Below, one piece after another: positions 27,072 through 35,928 of a stretch of 64,000 bases of DNA (position 1 is the stretch's first letter; each line of letters starts with the position of its first letter). A program made the translations under genes and the position numbers. Source of the stretch: MRBY01 sp943371005 (GTDB lineage: Bacteria > Cyanobacteriota > Cyanobacteriia > Cyanobacteriales > MRBY01); contig CALRTB020000002.1 of assembly GCA_943371005.1 (NCBI GenBank), forward strand, positions 262,275 through 326,274, read 5' to 3'. Below the pieces are notes generated by a model that worked only from the letters and a program-made list of their open reading frames with translations, was not told where the DNA came from and searched no databases.

Positions 27072-28113
27072 GGGGTAATACCTCCTCAGGGAATACAAAT
27101 TGTTCGTGAATTTGGTCTTGCGGTGCCATCCATGCACGCATACCTTCGTTCAACAGAATGTTCTTCGTGTAGAACGTTTCAAACTCTGGGTCTTCCGCTG
27201 CGCGGATTTCCTGGGATACGAAGTCATAGGCCCGTAGGTTTAGTGCTAAACCCACAATACCCACAGAACTCATCCACAGTCCCGTTACAGGTACAAACAG
27301 CATGAAGAAGTGCAACCAACGCTTGTTGGAAAACGCAATCCCGAAAATCTGAGACCAGAAACGGTTTGCGGTCACCATCGAGTAGGTTTCTTCTGCCTGG
27401 GTCGGCTCGAAAGCACGGAAGGTATTCGCTTGGTCACTATCTTCAAACAGGGTGTTTTCTACCGTTGCACCGTGGATCGCACAGAGCAGGGCACCACCCA
27501 GAATCCCTGCAACACCCATCATGTGGAAGGGGTTTAGGGTCCAGTTGTGGAAACCTTGTAGGAACAGAATGAAACGGAAGATACCAGCGACACCAAAGCT
27601 AGGCGCAAAGAACCAGCTAGACTGACCCAAGGGGTACATCAGGAATACACTGACGAATACCGCGATGGGGCCAGAGAAGGCGATCGCATTGTAGGGACGG
27701 ATACCCACCAGACGGGCAATTTCAAACTGACGCAGCATGAAGCCGATCAGACCGAAAGCACCGTGGAGGGCAACAAAGCTCCAGAGTCCACCGAGTTGGC
27801 ACCAACGGGCAAAGTTCCAGTTGGCTTCGGGGCCCCAGAGGAAAAGGAGGGAGTGACCGAGGCTGTCAGCAGGGCTAGATACAGCAACAGTCAGGAAGTT
27901 ACACCCTTCGAGATAAGAGGATGCTAATCCGTGGGTGTACCAAGAAGTAACGAAGGTAGTGCCAGTCAACCAGCCACCGAGAGCCATGAAGGCGCAGGGG
28001 AACAGGAGGATACCGGACCAACCGACGAAGACAAATCGATCTCGCTTTAACCAGTCATCGAGGACATCAAACCAGCCTCGTTCCTGGGGCGCGCGTCCGA
28101 CTGCAATAGTCAT
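27055..28113 (-). CDS. psbD: Photosystem II D2 reaction-centre protein
   Basis: D2 binds, with D1, the reaction-centre chlorophylls and the quinone QA. The 352-residue protein begins MTIAVGRAPQERGWFD and ends PRGNAL, with five membrane spans and the histidines expected for P680 and non-haem iron ligands (for example LHGAFG, IHGATVEN). The start is preceded by AAGAGGAATT. The leader is long (about 310 nt to cobU) and carries an HLR1-like site. It is co-transcribed with psbC. Confidence 0.97.
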   Translation of the reverse strand: MTIAVGRAPQERGWFDVLDDWLKRDRFVFVGWSGILLFPCAFMALGGWLTGTTFVTSWYTHGLASSYLEGCNFLTVAVSSPADSLGHSLLFLWGPEANWNFARWCQLGGLWSFVALHGAFGLIGFMLRQFEIARLVGIRPYNAIAFSGPIAVFVSVFLMYPLGQSSWFFAPSFGVAGIFRFILFLQGFHNWTLNPFHMMGVAGILGGALLCAIHGATVENTLFEDSDQANTFRAFEPTQAEETYSMVTANRFWSQIFGIAFSNKRWLHFFMLFVPVTGLWMSSVGIVGLALNLRAYDFVSQEIRAAEDPEFETFYTKNILLNEGMRAWMAPQDQIHEQFVFPEEVLPRGNAL

Positions 28114-28427
28114 AGTTTTTAATTCCTCTTGTCTATATGAATGAACAAGGGTTGGATATTAAATGGCTTACGCTAGTTTCCTTGTTATGGATTCTCCCTG
28201 TCAAATGAGCAAAAGCCAATAGGTATAAATCCTATGGTCGGGGGAGTTTCCTGAAACTACGTAAGCAGGTCAACCTTATGAAATATAGGCTATTCCAGAC
28301 GGTTAACGTTTCTTAAAATAACACATACTCCATGGGCATATAGCCTTCTGAAGGATTTCATAACCTGAGTGTAAACACTTTTCTTAATATCTAGCAGAGT
28401 TTTTGTTACAAAAAGATACAATCAGCT
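28114..28427. promoter_or_regulatory. psbDC leader and promoter region
   Basis: This 314-nt AT-rich gap between cobU and psbD contains no coding frame I trust. It should hold the psbDC promoter and leader. An HLR1-like motif is at 28405-28422 and a possible -10 (TATTAA) lies about 15 nt beyond it on the minus strand. The transcription start cannot be fixed by eye. Confidence 0.5.
28405..28422 (+). promoter_or_regulatory. HLR1-like RpaB-binding motif upstream of psbD
   Basis: GTTACAAA-AA-GATACAAT matches the HLR1 consensus (G/T)TTACA(T/A)(T/A)NN(G/T)TTACA(T/A)(T/A) except for one base in the second half (A for T). RpaB, a response regulator, binds HLR1 at high-light-controlled photosystem genes. 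The position, about 290 nt upstream of psbD, fits a long-leader promoter. Confidence 0.45.
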
Positions 28428-28985
28428 TCAGCTAAGGGGATCTTTTACCGGAGGCAAGGGCTGTCCTAGCTTTTTGATATCTAAGGCGTGGCCACCCACC
28501 AACAGATAGGCTTGATCAGCAACGAGGCCAACTTCGCGGATCAAGCGGCCCAGGCGATCGCGGAATAAGCGTCCTAATGGGTAAGTAGGCACGAGGCCCC
28601 AACCGGTTTCTTCAGCGACGAGAATTAGGATCCGTGGAGAACTTTTGATGGCCTCTAAAAATGCGGTTGTCATCTGATGCCAAGGAGCAGGCTCTGTTTC
28701 TAAATGATTAGCAACCCACAAACCCAGGGAATCTACAAGGACGCAGTGGTTTTCAGGCGTGCGGTGAATGGCGGCGGTTAGATGGACTGATTCACCGATA
28801 AATCCCCAGTTTTTCGGGCGGCGATCGCGGTGGTGCTGGATACGGGCCATCCATTCAGGATCGTCAGGATCTTCGGTGGCCGTCGCAATGTAGGTGACGG
28901 GGCGTTGAGACTGGAGCGCAAGGTGTTCGGCCCACTCACTTTTGCCGGAGCGAACAGCGCCCGTAACGAGGATGGTTTGGCCCAT
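28428..28985 (-). CDS. cobU: Adenosylcobinamide kinase / guanylyltransferase
   Basis: CobU phosphorylates adenosylcobinamide and transfers GMP from GTP, activating the nucleotide loop of cobalamin. The 185-residue protein has a P-loop GAVRSGKS (about 9-16), RIQHHRDRRP with the histidine used for the guanylylated intermediate, VDSLGLW and VAEETGWGLVP. Length matches the family. It lies immediately upstream of the psbDC leader on the same strand and downstream of lgt (36-nt gap). Confidence 0.93.
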   Translation of the reverse strand: MGQTILVTGAVRSGKSEWAEHLALQSQRPVTYIATATEDPDDPEWMARIQHHRDRRPKNWGFIGESVHLTAAIHRTPENHCVLVDSLGLWVANHLETEPAPWHQMTTAFLEAIKSSPRILILVAEETGWGLVPTYPLGRLFRDRLGRLIREVGLVADQAYLLVGGHALDIKKLGQPLPPVKDPLS

Positions 28986-29021
28986 GAATAATGTTGTTAC
29001 TAAAGGAGTAATGGTAACGGT

Positions 29022-29897
29022 TTAAGTCTCGGAATTTTCTGGGCTAGAGTCTGCCTCTCGCAATTCCCGCGGCGATCGCACATCGGGCAGACGCCGTTTG
29101 AGGACGTACAGCCAAACCAACCCCAAAATACCAAGGGCCATCCCGGTCAAGCTGACCAGTTGCGCAATGCGAATACCGCCAAGCATCAAACTGTCAGTTC
29201 GCAAGCCTTCAATCCAAACCCGGCCCGCACTATAGGCGATCCAGTAGGTGAGGAAAATCGTGCCTGTTTTGAGGCGATCGCCATGGCGTAGACCCCAGAA
29301 AAATAGATAGAGGAGCAAGGCAAAAACCCCAAGATTCCAGACAGATTCATAGAGGAAAGTCGGGTGGAAATACTCGTATTCCACAAGACCTAAAGGACGA
29401 TTTTGGAGGGGGATATAGAGCTTCCAAGGTAAATCAGTCGGTGCCCCAAAAGCCTCAGAATTGAAAAAATTCCCCCAGCGACCAATGGCTTGACCCAAAA
29501 TCAAGGAAGGCGCGATCAAATCTCCTAGCTGCCAAAAAGAAATTCGATGCAGACGACAAAAAATCAACGCCGCAATTACACCACCAAGGATTGCCCCGTG
29601 GATTGCAATGCCCCCTTGCCAGATCGCAATAATATCCTGGGGTCGATCCGCGTAACTGCGCCACTGGAACAGCACATAATACAATCGCGCACAAGGAATG
29701 GCCCCGATAATTCCCCAGATAACGTAATCGGCTAGTAACTCCGGTTTGACCCCCCGTCGCGTTGCCAAAAATTGGGAGAGATTGACCCCAATCAAAACAG
29801 CCATCGCGATCAAAAGACCATACCAACGAATTGCAAAATTACCCACCTCAAACAAAATGGGGCCAGGGGATTGGAACTGCCAAGCGAAAATCATCAT
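29022..29897 (-). CDS. lgt: Prolipoprotein diacylglyceryl transferase
   Basis: Adds diacylglycerol to the lipobox cysteine of prelipoproteins in the inner membrane; several lipoproteins in this window (MntC, the adaptor at 36588, the PilP-like protein) would be substrates. The 291-residue, seven-span protein has RWYGLLI, GGIAIHGAILGG, the signature GRWGNFFNSEAFG and HPTFLYES. Its start (ATGATG) overlaps the queF stop by four bases (ATGA), indicating coupled translation. Confidence 0.95.
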   Translation of the reverse strand: MMIFAWQFQSPGPILFEVGNFAIRWYGLLIAMAVLIGVNLSQFLATRRGVKPELLADYVIWGIIGAIPCARLYYVLFQWRSYADRPQDIIAIWQGGIAIHGAILGGVIAALIFCRLHRISFWQLGDLIAPSLILGQAIGRWGNFFNSEAFGAPTDLPWKLYIPLQNRPLGLVEYEYFHPTFLYESVWNLGVFALLLYLFFWGLRHGDRLKTGTIFLTYWIAYSAGRVWIEGLRTDSLMLGGIRIAQLVSLTGMALGILGLVWLYVLKRRLPDVRSPRELREADSSPENSET

Positions 29898-30295
29898 GCT
29901 TGTTCTTTCGTGTGGGTGACTTCAATGACAGTATGCACATTACCACGGGGTTGGTAGTCCCCTTTGATCGTCATTTCGAGGGGGTCACAGGCCGCCACCA
30001 GGTCATCGAGAATTTGATTAACTGCTTCTTCGTGGGAAATATAGCGATCGCGGTAACCGTTGACATAAAGCTTGATCGCTTTTAGCTCCACCACTTTCTG
30101 ATCCGGCACATAGGTAATGTAAATCGTCGCAAAGTCCGGGTAGCCAGAAAAAGGACATTTACAAGTGTATTCGGGCAGAGTGATGTTAATGGTATAACGT
30201 CGTCCGGGGCGAGGGTTCGGGAAGGTGATCAGCTCGCCGTTTTCAATTTCGCGCTCCCCATACTTGAGGGTCTGTGCTTCTGTGGTCTGGCCCAT
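29894..30295 (-). CDS. queF: NADPH-dependent preQ0 reductase QueF
   Basis: QueF reduces 7-cyano-7-deazaguanine to preQ1 in queuosine synthesis. I place the start at the ATG at 30295 (133 residues, MGQTTEAQTLKYGERE), which matches the short unimodular QueF; the upstream 32 residues are not conserved. The catalytic Cys47 in CPFSGYPDF, Asp54, and the substrate segment VVELKAIKLYVNGYRDR are present. It overlaps lgt by 4 nt. Confidence 0.93.
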   Translation of the reverse strand: MGQTTEAQTLKYGEREIENGELITFPNPRPGRRYTINITLPEYTCKCPFSGYPDFATIYITYVPDQKVVELKAIKLYVNGYRDRYISHEEAVNQILDDLVAACDPLEMTIKGDYQPRGNVHTVIEVTHTKEQA

Positions 30296-30391
30296 GGGTA
30301 AAACCTTAATATTTTTTAAAGAAACCGTATTGTATTGTACAAATCTTTGGAGGAGTCCTAGAAGATATTGATTCCCTCCCTGAAAACTCAT

Positions 30392-30415
30392 AAAAAAATC
30401 CCCTTGCGAGGATTT
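30392..30415 (-). terminator. Intrinsic terminator after gatC
   Basis: On the minus strand AAATCC pairs with GGATTT around TCGCAAGG and is followed by TTTT and more T. It lies about 30 nt past the gatC stop and before queF. Confidence 0.65.
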
Positions 30416-30446
30416 ATCAAAGCCAACTCAACGGAAACATTTCCGC

Positions 30447-30740
30447 CTATTCACTTTCACCGAGGATCTTGGGGACTCGGAAGTAGTCTTCTTCGCGATC
30501 TGGGGCATTGTCTAGCAACCTTTGGCGATCGCCAAAGGTTTTTTGCTCATCGGCGCGGGTGATATTACTCACATCAATGGCTCTGGTGGTCGGCTCTACA
30601 TTGTCCGTGTCCAGTTCGCTGAGCTGTTCAACATAATCCAAAATCGCACTGAGTTGGGACGGTAAACGTTGTTCCTCTTCCGGCGTCAATTCCAACCGTG
30701 CCAAATGGGCAACCTTGCGAACCTGTTCAAGATCAATCAT
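30447..30740 (-). CDS. gatC: Glutamyl-tRNA(Gln) amidotransferase subunit C
   Basis: GatC stabilises the GatA-GatB complex that converts Glu-tRNA(Gln) to Gln-tRNA(Gln). The 97-residue protein begins MIDLEQVRKVAHLARLELTP and contains DYVEQLSELDTDNVEPTT and the C-terminal DYFRVPKIL, all typical. It stands between ycf3 and queF on the minus strand; gatA and gatB are not in the window. A terminator follows the stop. Confidence 0.93.
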   Translation of the reverse strand: MIDLEQVRKVAHLARLELTPEEEQRLPSQLSAILDYVEQLSELDTDNVEPTTRAIDVSNITRADEQKTFGDRQRLLDNAPDREEDYFRVPKILGESE

Positions 30741-30795
30741 GTTTAAATTCTCAATGTGAATGCTTGCTTTTTTAAAGTTTTAATAACGGGCTAAT

Positions 30796-31317
30796 TTAGA
30801 AAAAGACGTCCATTTCCGAGCGGCCAGTGGTTTTTAGCCAGTTTTGGGCTTCGATGTAGTTGTTTGGCGCAATGCGGATCGCCTGCTTCCAATATTCGGC
30901 GGCTTTATCAAAGAGCGCTTCTGATTCGTCTTCATTGCCGGCTTGCTTCGCCTTTTCGCCTTGGTAGTGGTAGACCACAGCAATGTTATTTAAGGCCTGG
31001 GGCATCCGAGGGTTGAGATCAATGGCTTCGTGGTAGAGTTCTAGGGCTTTACGGTGATCGCCGTTGCTGGCATAAATGAGGCCCATATTGTAGAGGATAT
31101 AACTACGATCGTTGGGGTCATCTTCGAGTCTCAGGGCTTCTTCGTAGTTTTCGAGGGCTTCAGAATATTCCCCATCGGCTTGGGCCGACATCCCATCGCG
31201 ATAATAGGCAAAGGCTTCTTTGGAGCGGTTATTGGTGGGCAGAATTTTGAGTATGATATCGGCCATCACCGTAAAGCTTTTGTCGATGAAATTATCGTTG
31301 CGCTGTGTTCTGGGCAT
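30796..31317 (-). CDS. ycf3: Photosystem I assembly protein Ycf3
   Basis: Ycf3 is a TPR chaperone needed for assembly of photosystem I. The 173-residue protein begins MPRTQRNDNFIDKSFTVMAD and has three TPR units (SKEAFAYYRDGMSAQADGEY, RSYILYNMGLIYASNGDHRK and the last around QALNNIAVVYHYQGEKA), with the usual C-terminal WLKTTGRSEMDVFF. It is divergent from holA with 68 nt between the genes. Confidence 0.96.
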   Translation of the reverse strand: MPRTQRNDNFIDKSFTVMADIILKILPTNNRSKEAFAYYRDGMSAQADGEYSEALENYEEALRLEDDPNDRSYILYNMGLIYASNGDHRKALELYHEAIDLNPRMPQALNNIAVVYHYQGEKAKQAGNEDESEALFDKAAEYWKQAIRIAPNNYIEAQNWLKTTGRSEMDVFF

Positions 31318-31385
31318 AATGGTTACGTTGCGAGGGATGCTCTCTTTACTTTACCTTGATTTGTTTGTGATTTTAGCGGATTGCG

Positions 31386-32366
31386 ATGGCGGTGTATTTT
31401 TTCTGGGGAGAGGATGATTTTGCGATCGCCCAGGCGGTGGATCAGATTAAGCAATCGGTCTTAGATCCGGCGTGGCTGTCGTTTAATTTTCAGACCTACG
31501 ACGGTAGCAAAGAGGAAAGTACCGTTGATGCCCTCAACGAGGTGATGACGCCGCCCTTTGGCATGGGAGGACGCTTGATCTGGCTCAATGAAGCCACCCT
31601 GTGTCAATCCTGTTCAGATAGTCTTTTACAGGAATTACAACGCACGTTGCCCGTCGTCCCAGATAGCTCCCATCTCCTTATCACCAGTCGAAAAAAACCA
31701 GATAAGCGGCTAAAATCGACAAAATTTATCCATGAACACGCCAAAGTGCGAGAATTTTCACCGATTCCTCCCTGGCAGACAGAAGCCCTCACCGATCGAG
31801 TTAAGGCAACAGCGCGGGAATTGGGCGTTAATCTTGACCGACAAGCCACAGAATTGCTCGGTGAGGCGGTGGGAAATGATACGCGGCGGCTCTGGAATGA
31901 GTTGGAAAAGCTCAGAATTTATCAAGGGAACCGGACGCAACCGCTAACCCAATCTGACATTCAAATCCTGGTGGCAGCAACGAACCAAAATAGTTTGCAA
32001 CTTTGTGAGGCGATCCGGGAAGGCAATAGTGGTTTGGCGATTCAACTGGTGGGGGAACTGTTGGCGCAAAATGAACCAGCTCTGCGGATTGTCGCGACAT
32101 TAATCGGGCAATTCCGGATGTGGACAATTATCAAGGTAATGATTGAGGCCGGGGAACGGGACGATCAGGCGATCGCCAAACTCGCGGATCTCAAAAATCC
32201 CAAACGCTTATATTTTCTCAAAAAAGAGATTGCCCGGTTGCGGGGTCAGCAACTCCTCAAAACCCTGCCGATTTTGCTCGAACTTGAAGCCGGTCTAAAA
32301 CAAGGGGCGATCGCTGCGGAGATTCTCCCGACTAAGATCATTGAACTCTGTCAGCATTTCCGTTAA
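31386..32366 (+). CDS. holA: DNA polymerase III subunit delta
   Basis: HolA is the clamp-opening subunit of the replication clamp loader. The 326-residue protein has the holA N-terminal MAVYFFWGEDDF, the middle TATARELGVNLD-like lid region and the C-terminal collar around GNSGLAIQLVGELLAQNEPALRI with QFRMWTIIKVM. Sequence is divergent from E. coli but matches cyanobacterial members. It is read away from ycf3. Confidence 0.88.
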   Translation: MAVYFFWGEDDFAIAQAVDQIKQSVLDPAWLSFNFQTYDGSKEESTVDALNEVMTPPFGMGGRLIWLNEATLCQSCSDSLLQELQRTLPVVPDSSHLLITSRKKPDKRLKSTKFIHEHAKVREFSPIPPWQTEALTDRVKATARELGVNLDRQATELLGEAVGNDTRRLWNELEKLRIYQGNRTQPLTQSDIQILVAATNQNSLQLCEAIREGNSGLAIQLVGELLAQNEPALRIVATLIGQFRMWTIIKVMIEAGERDDQAIAKLADLKNPKRLYFLKKEIARLRGQQLLKTLPILLELEAGLKQGAIAAEILPTKIIELCQHFR

Positions 32367-32486
32367 ACCCTTGGAATCATGGCAGAAAAAACTTTTCCCC
32401 TGGAACTTCCCTCCCTAAAACCTATTCTTTAATATTGAATACGTTTAAAATTTGCCATCGCTGATTTTTATTCCCCATCGGTCATT

Positions 32487-32972
32487 ATGCTTTTACCCCG
32501 TCGCTTCCAAGATTATCTGCTGGGCAGTTGCCTTACCCTCAGCTCCCTGGGCTTGGGGCTAGCACCCCAATTAACCCTCAAACCGGAAATTCTTGGCTGG
32601 CAAAATCAGGCGATCGCCCAACAACCGAGCACCGCAGACATCAATCGCTATGCCGAGGCTTATCTAGCGATCTACGGCAACAACAGTATGGATAATCTCC
32701 TGCTGGAAGTCGAAAATCTCATTGGCCGCAAGCCGGACTGGGAAATTCGCTGCGATCAGCCCCAAAGCATTAACCGCCTCAATAACCGTGCTGCTATCGG
32801 GAAAGTACGTAACTACTGCAACAATGTCTTGCCCAATCTCATCGACGACATTATGCCCCGCAGCACCTTTAATCGCATTAGTAATCAGTTGCCCAATAAC
32901 CCGACCCTCCAGGAACAAATTCAGGATGCTATGTTCGATATCCTCAAACAAAAACAGGGCGGCGGCCGTTAA
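32487..32972 (+). CDS. Small exported protein of unknown function
   Basis: This 161-residue protein has a hydrophobic N-terminal signal-like segment (about residues 10-30) and a mature, helical region with two cysteines (RCDQPQ and RNYCNN) that could pair. DINRYAEAYLAIYG is reminiscent of DUF4168 proteins but I cannot confirm it. It ends in KQKQGGGR and is followed by a clear terminator at 33009-33035, so it is probably monocistronic. Confidence 0.6.
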   Translation: MLLPRRFQDYLLGSCLTLSSLGLGLAPQLTLKPEILGWQNQAIAQQPSTADINRYAEAYLAIYGNNSMDNLLLEVENLIGRKPDWEIRCDQPQSINRLNNRAAIGKVRNYCNNVLPNLIDDIMPRSTFNRISNQLPNNPTLQEQIQDAMFDILKQKQGGGR

Positions 32973-33008
32973 CAGTCTTACTCTCACCTATCAAGCAGGA
33001 TTCGCTAT

Positions 33009-33035
33009 TCCCCCAAAACCATGGGGGATTTTTTT
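33009..33035 (+). terminator. Intrinsic terminator of the 32487 gene
   Basis: TCCCCC pairs with GGGGGA across AAAACCAT and seven T follow, 37 nt after the stop. It is a strong rho-independent terminator on the plus strand. Confidence 0.8.
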
Positions 33036-33053
33036 GCCCATCGGTACATACAC

Positions 33054-33089
33054 AAAAAAGGCGATCGCCAGGGGGCAGAGCGATCGCCT
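33054..33089 (-). terminator. Intrinsic terminator of the M48 protease with HIP1 stem
   Basis: On the minus strand AGGCGATCGC pairs perfectly with GCGATCGCCT across an 11-nt loop and is followed by TTTTTT (A run at 33054-33059). Both arms contain the HIP1 octamer GCGATCGC. It lies 30 nt past the protease stop. Confidence 0.7.
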
Positions 33090-33118
33090 AAAAGACTGAG
33101 TTAATAAGACCAAAAAAT

Positions 33119-33985
33119 TTAAAGCAGGGGCGACATCCGACTCCGATAACGTTGCTGATTTAACCCCTCCGCATAGAGCGAGCCTTGGGGATTCCCAGCA
33201 TAACGGGCAGCTTTATTTTGAAGTCGAGCAATCCGATCATTGGTGGCTGGGTGGGTGCTCAAAAATTCAGGGGGACGACCACCGCTATTGGCAGCCATCA
33301 ACTTCTTCATGAAGGAAGCCATCGCCTCCGGGGCATAGCCTGCCCTGGTCAACATATTAAACCCAAGATCATCTGCTTCCGTTTCATCACTGCGACTGTT
33401 GGGGTAATCAACGGCGATCGCCACTCCCAATTGGACAATCTGACTACTATCCAAGCCCGTCGCCGCCAGAATGCCCTGGTTTCGTGCCTGCATTCTCATC
33501 TGTTCTAGGGAATGTTTCGCCGCAATGTGACCAATTTCGTGGCCAATCACACTGGCAAGTTCTGCCTCATTGGCGGCGGTTTTAATTAGCCCTGTGTTGA
33601 CGTAGTTGTAGCCCCCCATGGTGGCAAAGGCATTCACACTGTCATCTTCTACGACAAAGAATCTGTAATTTAAATTGGGGCGTGTACTTTGGCGAGCGAG
33701 GCGTTGACCAATTTCGTTGATGTAACTTACAACCCGCTGATTTTGATAGAGTTTTACCTGGCCGGAACGGGTCAGTTCATTGTGAATTTGTTGACCAAAG
33801 TCCTGTTCCTGGGCATCCGAGAGATTGGAGATTTGATAACTCTGTACCCCCCAGATTAAAACGCCCCGTAAAAGATTTTCAAAAAAACCCGCCTGGCTTA
33901 CGGTGGGTGTCGCAAGGTTGACGCTGATCGCGACAATGCAGGCTAATAGACCATACATCCAGCGTTTTTTCCGACGATGCAACAT
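33119..33985 (-). CDS. M48 family metalloprotease, exported
   Basis: This 288-residue protein has a signal peptide (cleavage likely after SQA, residue 32) and the zinc motif HEIGH at 149-153, with the third ligand E201 in ETEADD. The mature protein resembles BepA/Oma1-type periplasmic proteases (NLLRGVLIWGVQSYQ, QQIHNELTR, THPATNDRI). It lacks BepA's TPR tail. It may quality-control outer-membrane proteins. Its terminator uses HIP1 arms. Confidence 0.88.
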   Translation of the reverse strand: MLHRRKKRWMYGLLACIVAISVNLATPTVSQAGFFENLLRGVLIWGVQSYQISNLSDAQEQDFGQQIHNELTRSGQVKLYQNQRVVSYINEIGQRLARQSTRPNLNYRFFVVEDDSVNAFATMGGYNYVNTGLIKTAANEAELASVIGHEIGHIAAKHSLEQMRMQARNQGILAATGLDSSQIVQLGVAIAVDYPNSRSDETEADDLGFNMLTRAGYAPEAMASFMKKLMAANSGGRPPEFLSTHPATNDRIARLQNKAARYAGNPQGSLYAEGLNQQRYRSRMSPLL

Positions 33986-34121
33986 GATGCTTGTGTTCCT
34001 GTGGCTGTTTTTAATAGGGAAGGTAGATTGGATGACAAACCAAGAATTTACCTATTTCCATGGTAACCAATCGCAATTTTCCTTTATGTCCTAAGACGGT
34101 CGCCCCCAGGGATTTAGTTCC

Positions 34122-34403
34122 TCAGTTCATGTTTTGGTAATAGTAAAAGTTAAAGGTTTCAAACATACCGCCGACAAAACCACAGGCGATCGCAATGACC
34201 AAGACCCCTTCCCAAATGCGTCCATTGCCAAACACTTTCAGAACATTACCAAAGGCATCTGTTAACAGTTCAACGGTTACCCCAGGGAAAATCCCCACCG
34301 CTGCACAGAGAGTCAAAAGTAAACCGCAAACCACCATCGGCGCCAAAAAGCTCATCGTAACGGTGATAAACAGTGAAGGGAAAAATTTAGGGGTCGCTTT
34401 CAT
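34122..34403 (-). CDS. Small membrane protein of unknown function
   Basis: A 93-residue protein with two hydrophobic segments (about 10-38 and 66-82) and a C terminus rich in Tyr and Asn (NFYYYQNMN). I do not recognise it. A 136-nt gap separates its stop from the M48 protease start on the same strand. Confidence 0.55.
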   Translation of the reverse strand: MKATPKFFPSLFITVTMSFLAPMVVCGLLLTLCAAVGIFPGVTVELLTDAFGNVLKVFGNGRIWEGVLVIAIACGFVGGMFETFNFYYYQNMN

Positions 34404-34630
34404 AAGTCAGGAGATCCTTAGCCACAAGCGCTCGTTTTCTTTAGGATATGGCGCGTTGAACTGACTTTAGAGTAGCCAATTAAACGGAATGCATACTATA
34501 AAGGACATGATTCTTAAATGTTTATAAAATTTTGAGATGTGTCAGGCCACTCAGAAACCGCCCATCCCCCACAGAGTGCTTGAGATCGACGGTTTTAGAC
34601 AAACTATGATTCAAGTTACTAGGGGTCTAC

Positions 34631-34915
34631 TTAGGCAGGATCGGCTTGGGCTGCTTGCATCATTTCGACTAAAACAGTATGGGCATCTTTAGCATTGGCC
34701 AAGGTTTTGGGGAAAGGAATCCGTACTGCTTCTGTGCCGGTTGTGCCAGTCACTTCGAGGGCCATCCCCGTTTCATCAAGGGACAACATTTTTGCGGCTT
34801 CTGCACTATGACATTGGCCAAAATGCTTTGCGTAAAGGAGAACCGCGTCGCCATGGTCTTTGTTCATGTGGTTACAAATGCGATCGCTTACTGCGGCAGT
34901 GATAATTTCAGACAT
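34631..34915 (-). CDS. DUF2470-domain protein
   Basis: The 94-residue protein begins MSEIITAAVSDRICNHMNKDHGD when the ATG at 34915 is used; a longer TTG start at 34948 is not supported. It is a single DUF2470 unit, the domain that forms the C-terminal part of HugZ-like haem proteins (CNHMNKDHGDAVLLYAKHF). Such domains occur alone in cyanobacteria. The role is unknown; haem binding is possible through the histidines. Confidence 0.75.
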   Translation of the reverse strand: MSEIITAAVSDRICNHMNKDHGDAVLLYAKHFGQCHSAEAAKMLSLDETGMALEVTGTTGTEAVRIPFPKTLANAKDAHTVLVEMMQAAQADPA

Positions 34916-35004
34916 GGTTTGTAAAAAAGAACGATAAATCTTGATCAAAAATAATAGGGTGCCAACCCTAAAAAGTACGGATGGATCGTCATGCTGCTGA
35001 GGAT

Positions 35005-35928
35005 CTAATTAGCCAGTAAATCGATCAGAGCGGCTTTGAGATCCGGAAATTTAAACTGGAAACCGGTCTCCTCAGTCCGTTTAGGCAGTACTTTTTGCCC
35101 TTCTAAGACGACCTTTGCACCATCACTGAGGAGTAATTCTAAAACAAAGCCGGGGACAGGTAGCCAAGCCGGACGTTTCATGACGGAGCCTAGGGTTTGG
35201 GCCAGAGTTTCCATGGTGACTGGATTGGGCGCAGTGCCGTTGTAGATGCCTTGCCAATCGGCGCGGGTGAGGGCCATTTCAATCAAGCTAACAAGATCAT
35301 CTCGGTGGATCCAAGAGACCCACTGCTTACCTGTACCGAGGGGGCCACCCACAAAAGTATTGAAGGCGAGAATCATCTTTGCGAGGGCGCCTCCTTCCTT
35401 GGCAAGGACAATCCCAAACCGGAGAATGACGGTGCGAGTGCCGTGGTTTTGGGCTTCTAGGGCCGCCGCTTCCCAGGCTTGACAAACGTCGGCGAGAAAG
35501 TCGTTTCCGGGAGGACTCGTTTCAGTGTAGGTGGCGGTTTCACTGGTGCCGTAATAGCCGACAGCAGAGGGATTAATGAGTACCTGGGGTTTTTTGTCGG
35601 CTTTGGCGATCGCCTCAACGATTTTTTCTGTCCCCCCCTGGCGACTGTGGCGAATTTCTTGCTTATAGCTGGGCGTCCAGCGTTGTTCTGCAATGGGAGC
35701 TCCGGCCAGATTTACCACCGCATCGCAGCCAGAAATACAGTCCTGCCAGGGGCCTGATTCCGTGGGCGTATAGGCCACAATCTTGAGCTTCGGATAGGCT
35801 GAGGCTGGAAAAATGCCTTGGGCTTTGGCCTCGCTGCGGGTCAAGACTAAAAGCTCATGGGTAGGGTACAAGCGTTCAACTAAGCGTTGTCCCACAAGAC
35901 CTGTTGCACCGGTAATCGCAATTTTCAT
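35005..35928 (-). CDS. TIGR01777-type NAD-dependent epimerase-like protein
   Basis: A 307-residue extended short-chain dehydrogenase of the YfcH/TIGR01777 family. It has the Rossmann motif GATGLVGQRL (7-16), NLAGAPI, PSAVGYYG with the catalytic tyrosine region, and a C-terminal DUF1731-like segment (VPGFVLELLLSDGAKVVLEGQKVLP). Plant homologues are annotated as chloroplast division-related, but the substrate is unknown. It is divergent from the HNH gene at 36076. Confidence 0.85.
   Translation of the reverse strand: MKIAITGATGLVGQRLVERLYPTHELLVLTRSEAKAQGIFPASAYPKLKIVAYTPTESGPWQDCISGCDAVVNLAGAPIAEQRWTPSYKQEIRHSRQGGTEKIVEAIAKADKKPQVLINPSAVGYYGTSETATYTETSPPGNDFLADVCQAWEAAALEAQNHGTRTVILRFGIVLAKEGGALAKMILAFNTFVGGPLGTGKQWVSWIHRDDLVSLIEMALTRADWQGIYNGTAPNPVTMETLAQTLGSVMKRPAWLPVPGFVLELLLSDGAKVVLEGQKVLPKRTEETGFQFKFPDLKAALIDLLAN

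Noticed and set aside
27072..27137. Longer psbC start inside psbD
   Set aside because: The conserved MVTLSNAP start and ribosome site support GTG at 27071.
28114..28427. Cobalamin riboswitch near cobU
   Set aside because: The gap lies downstream of cobU on its strand, and no B12-box-like core was recognised.
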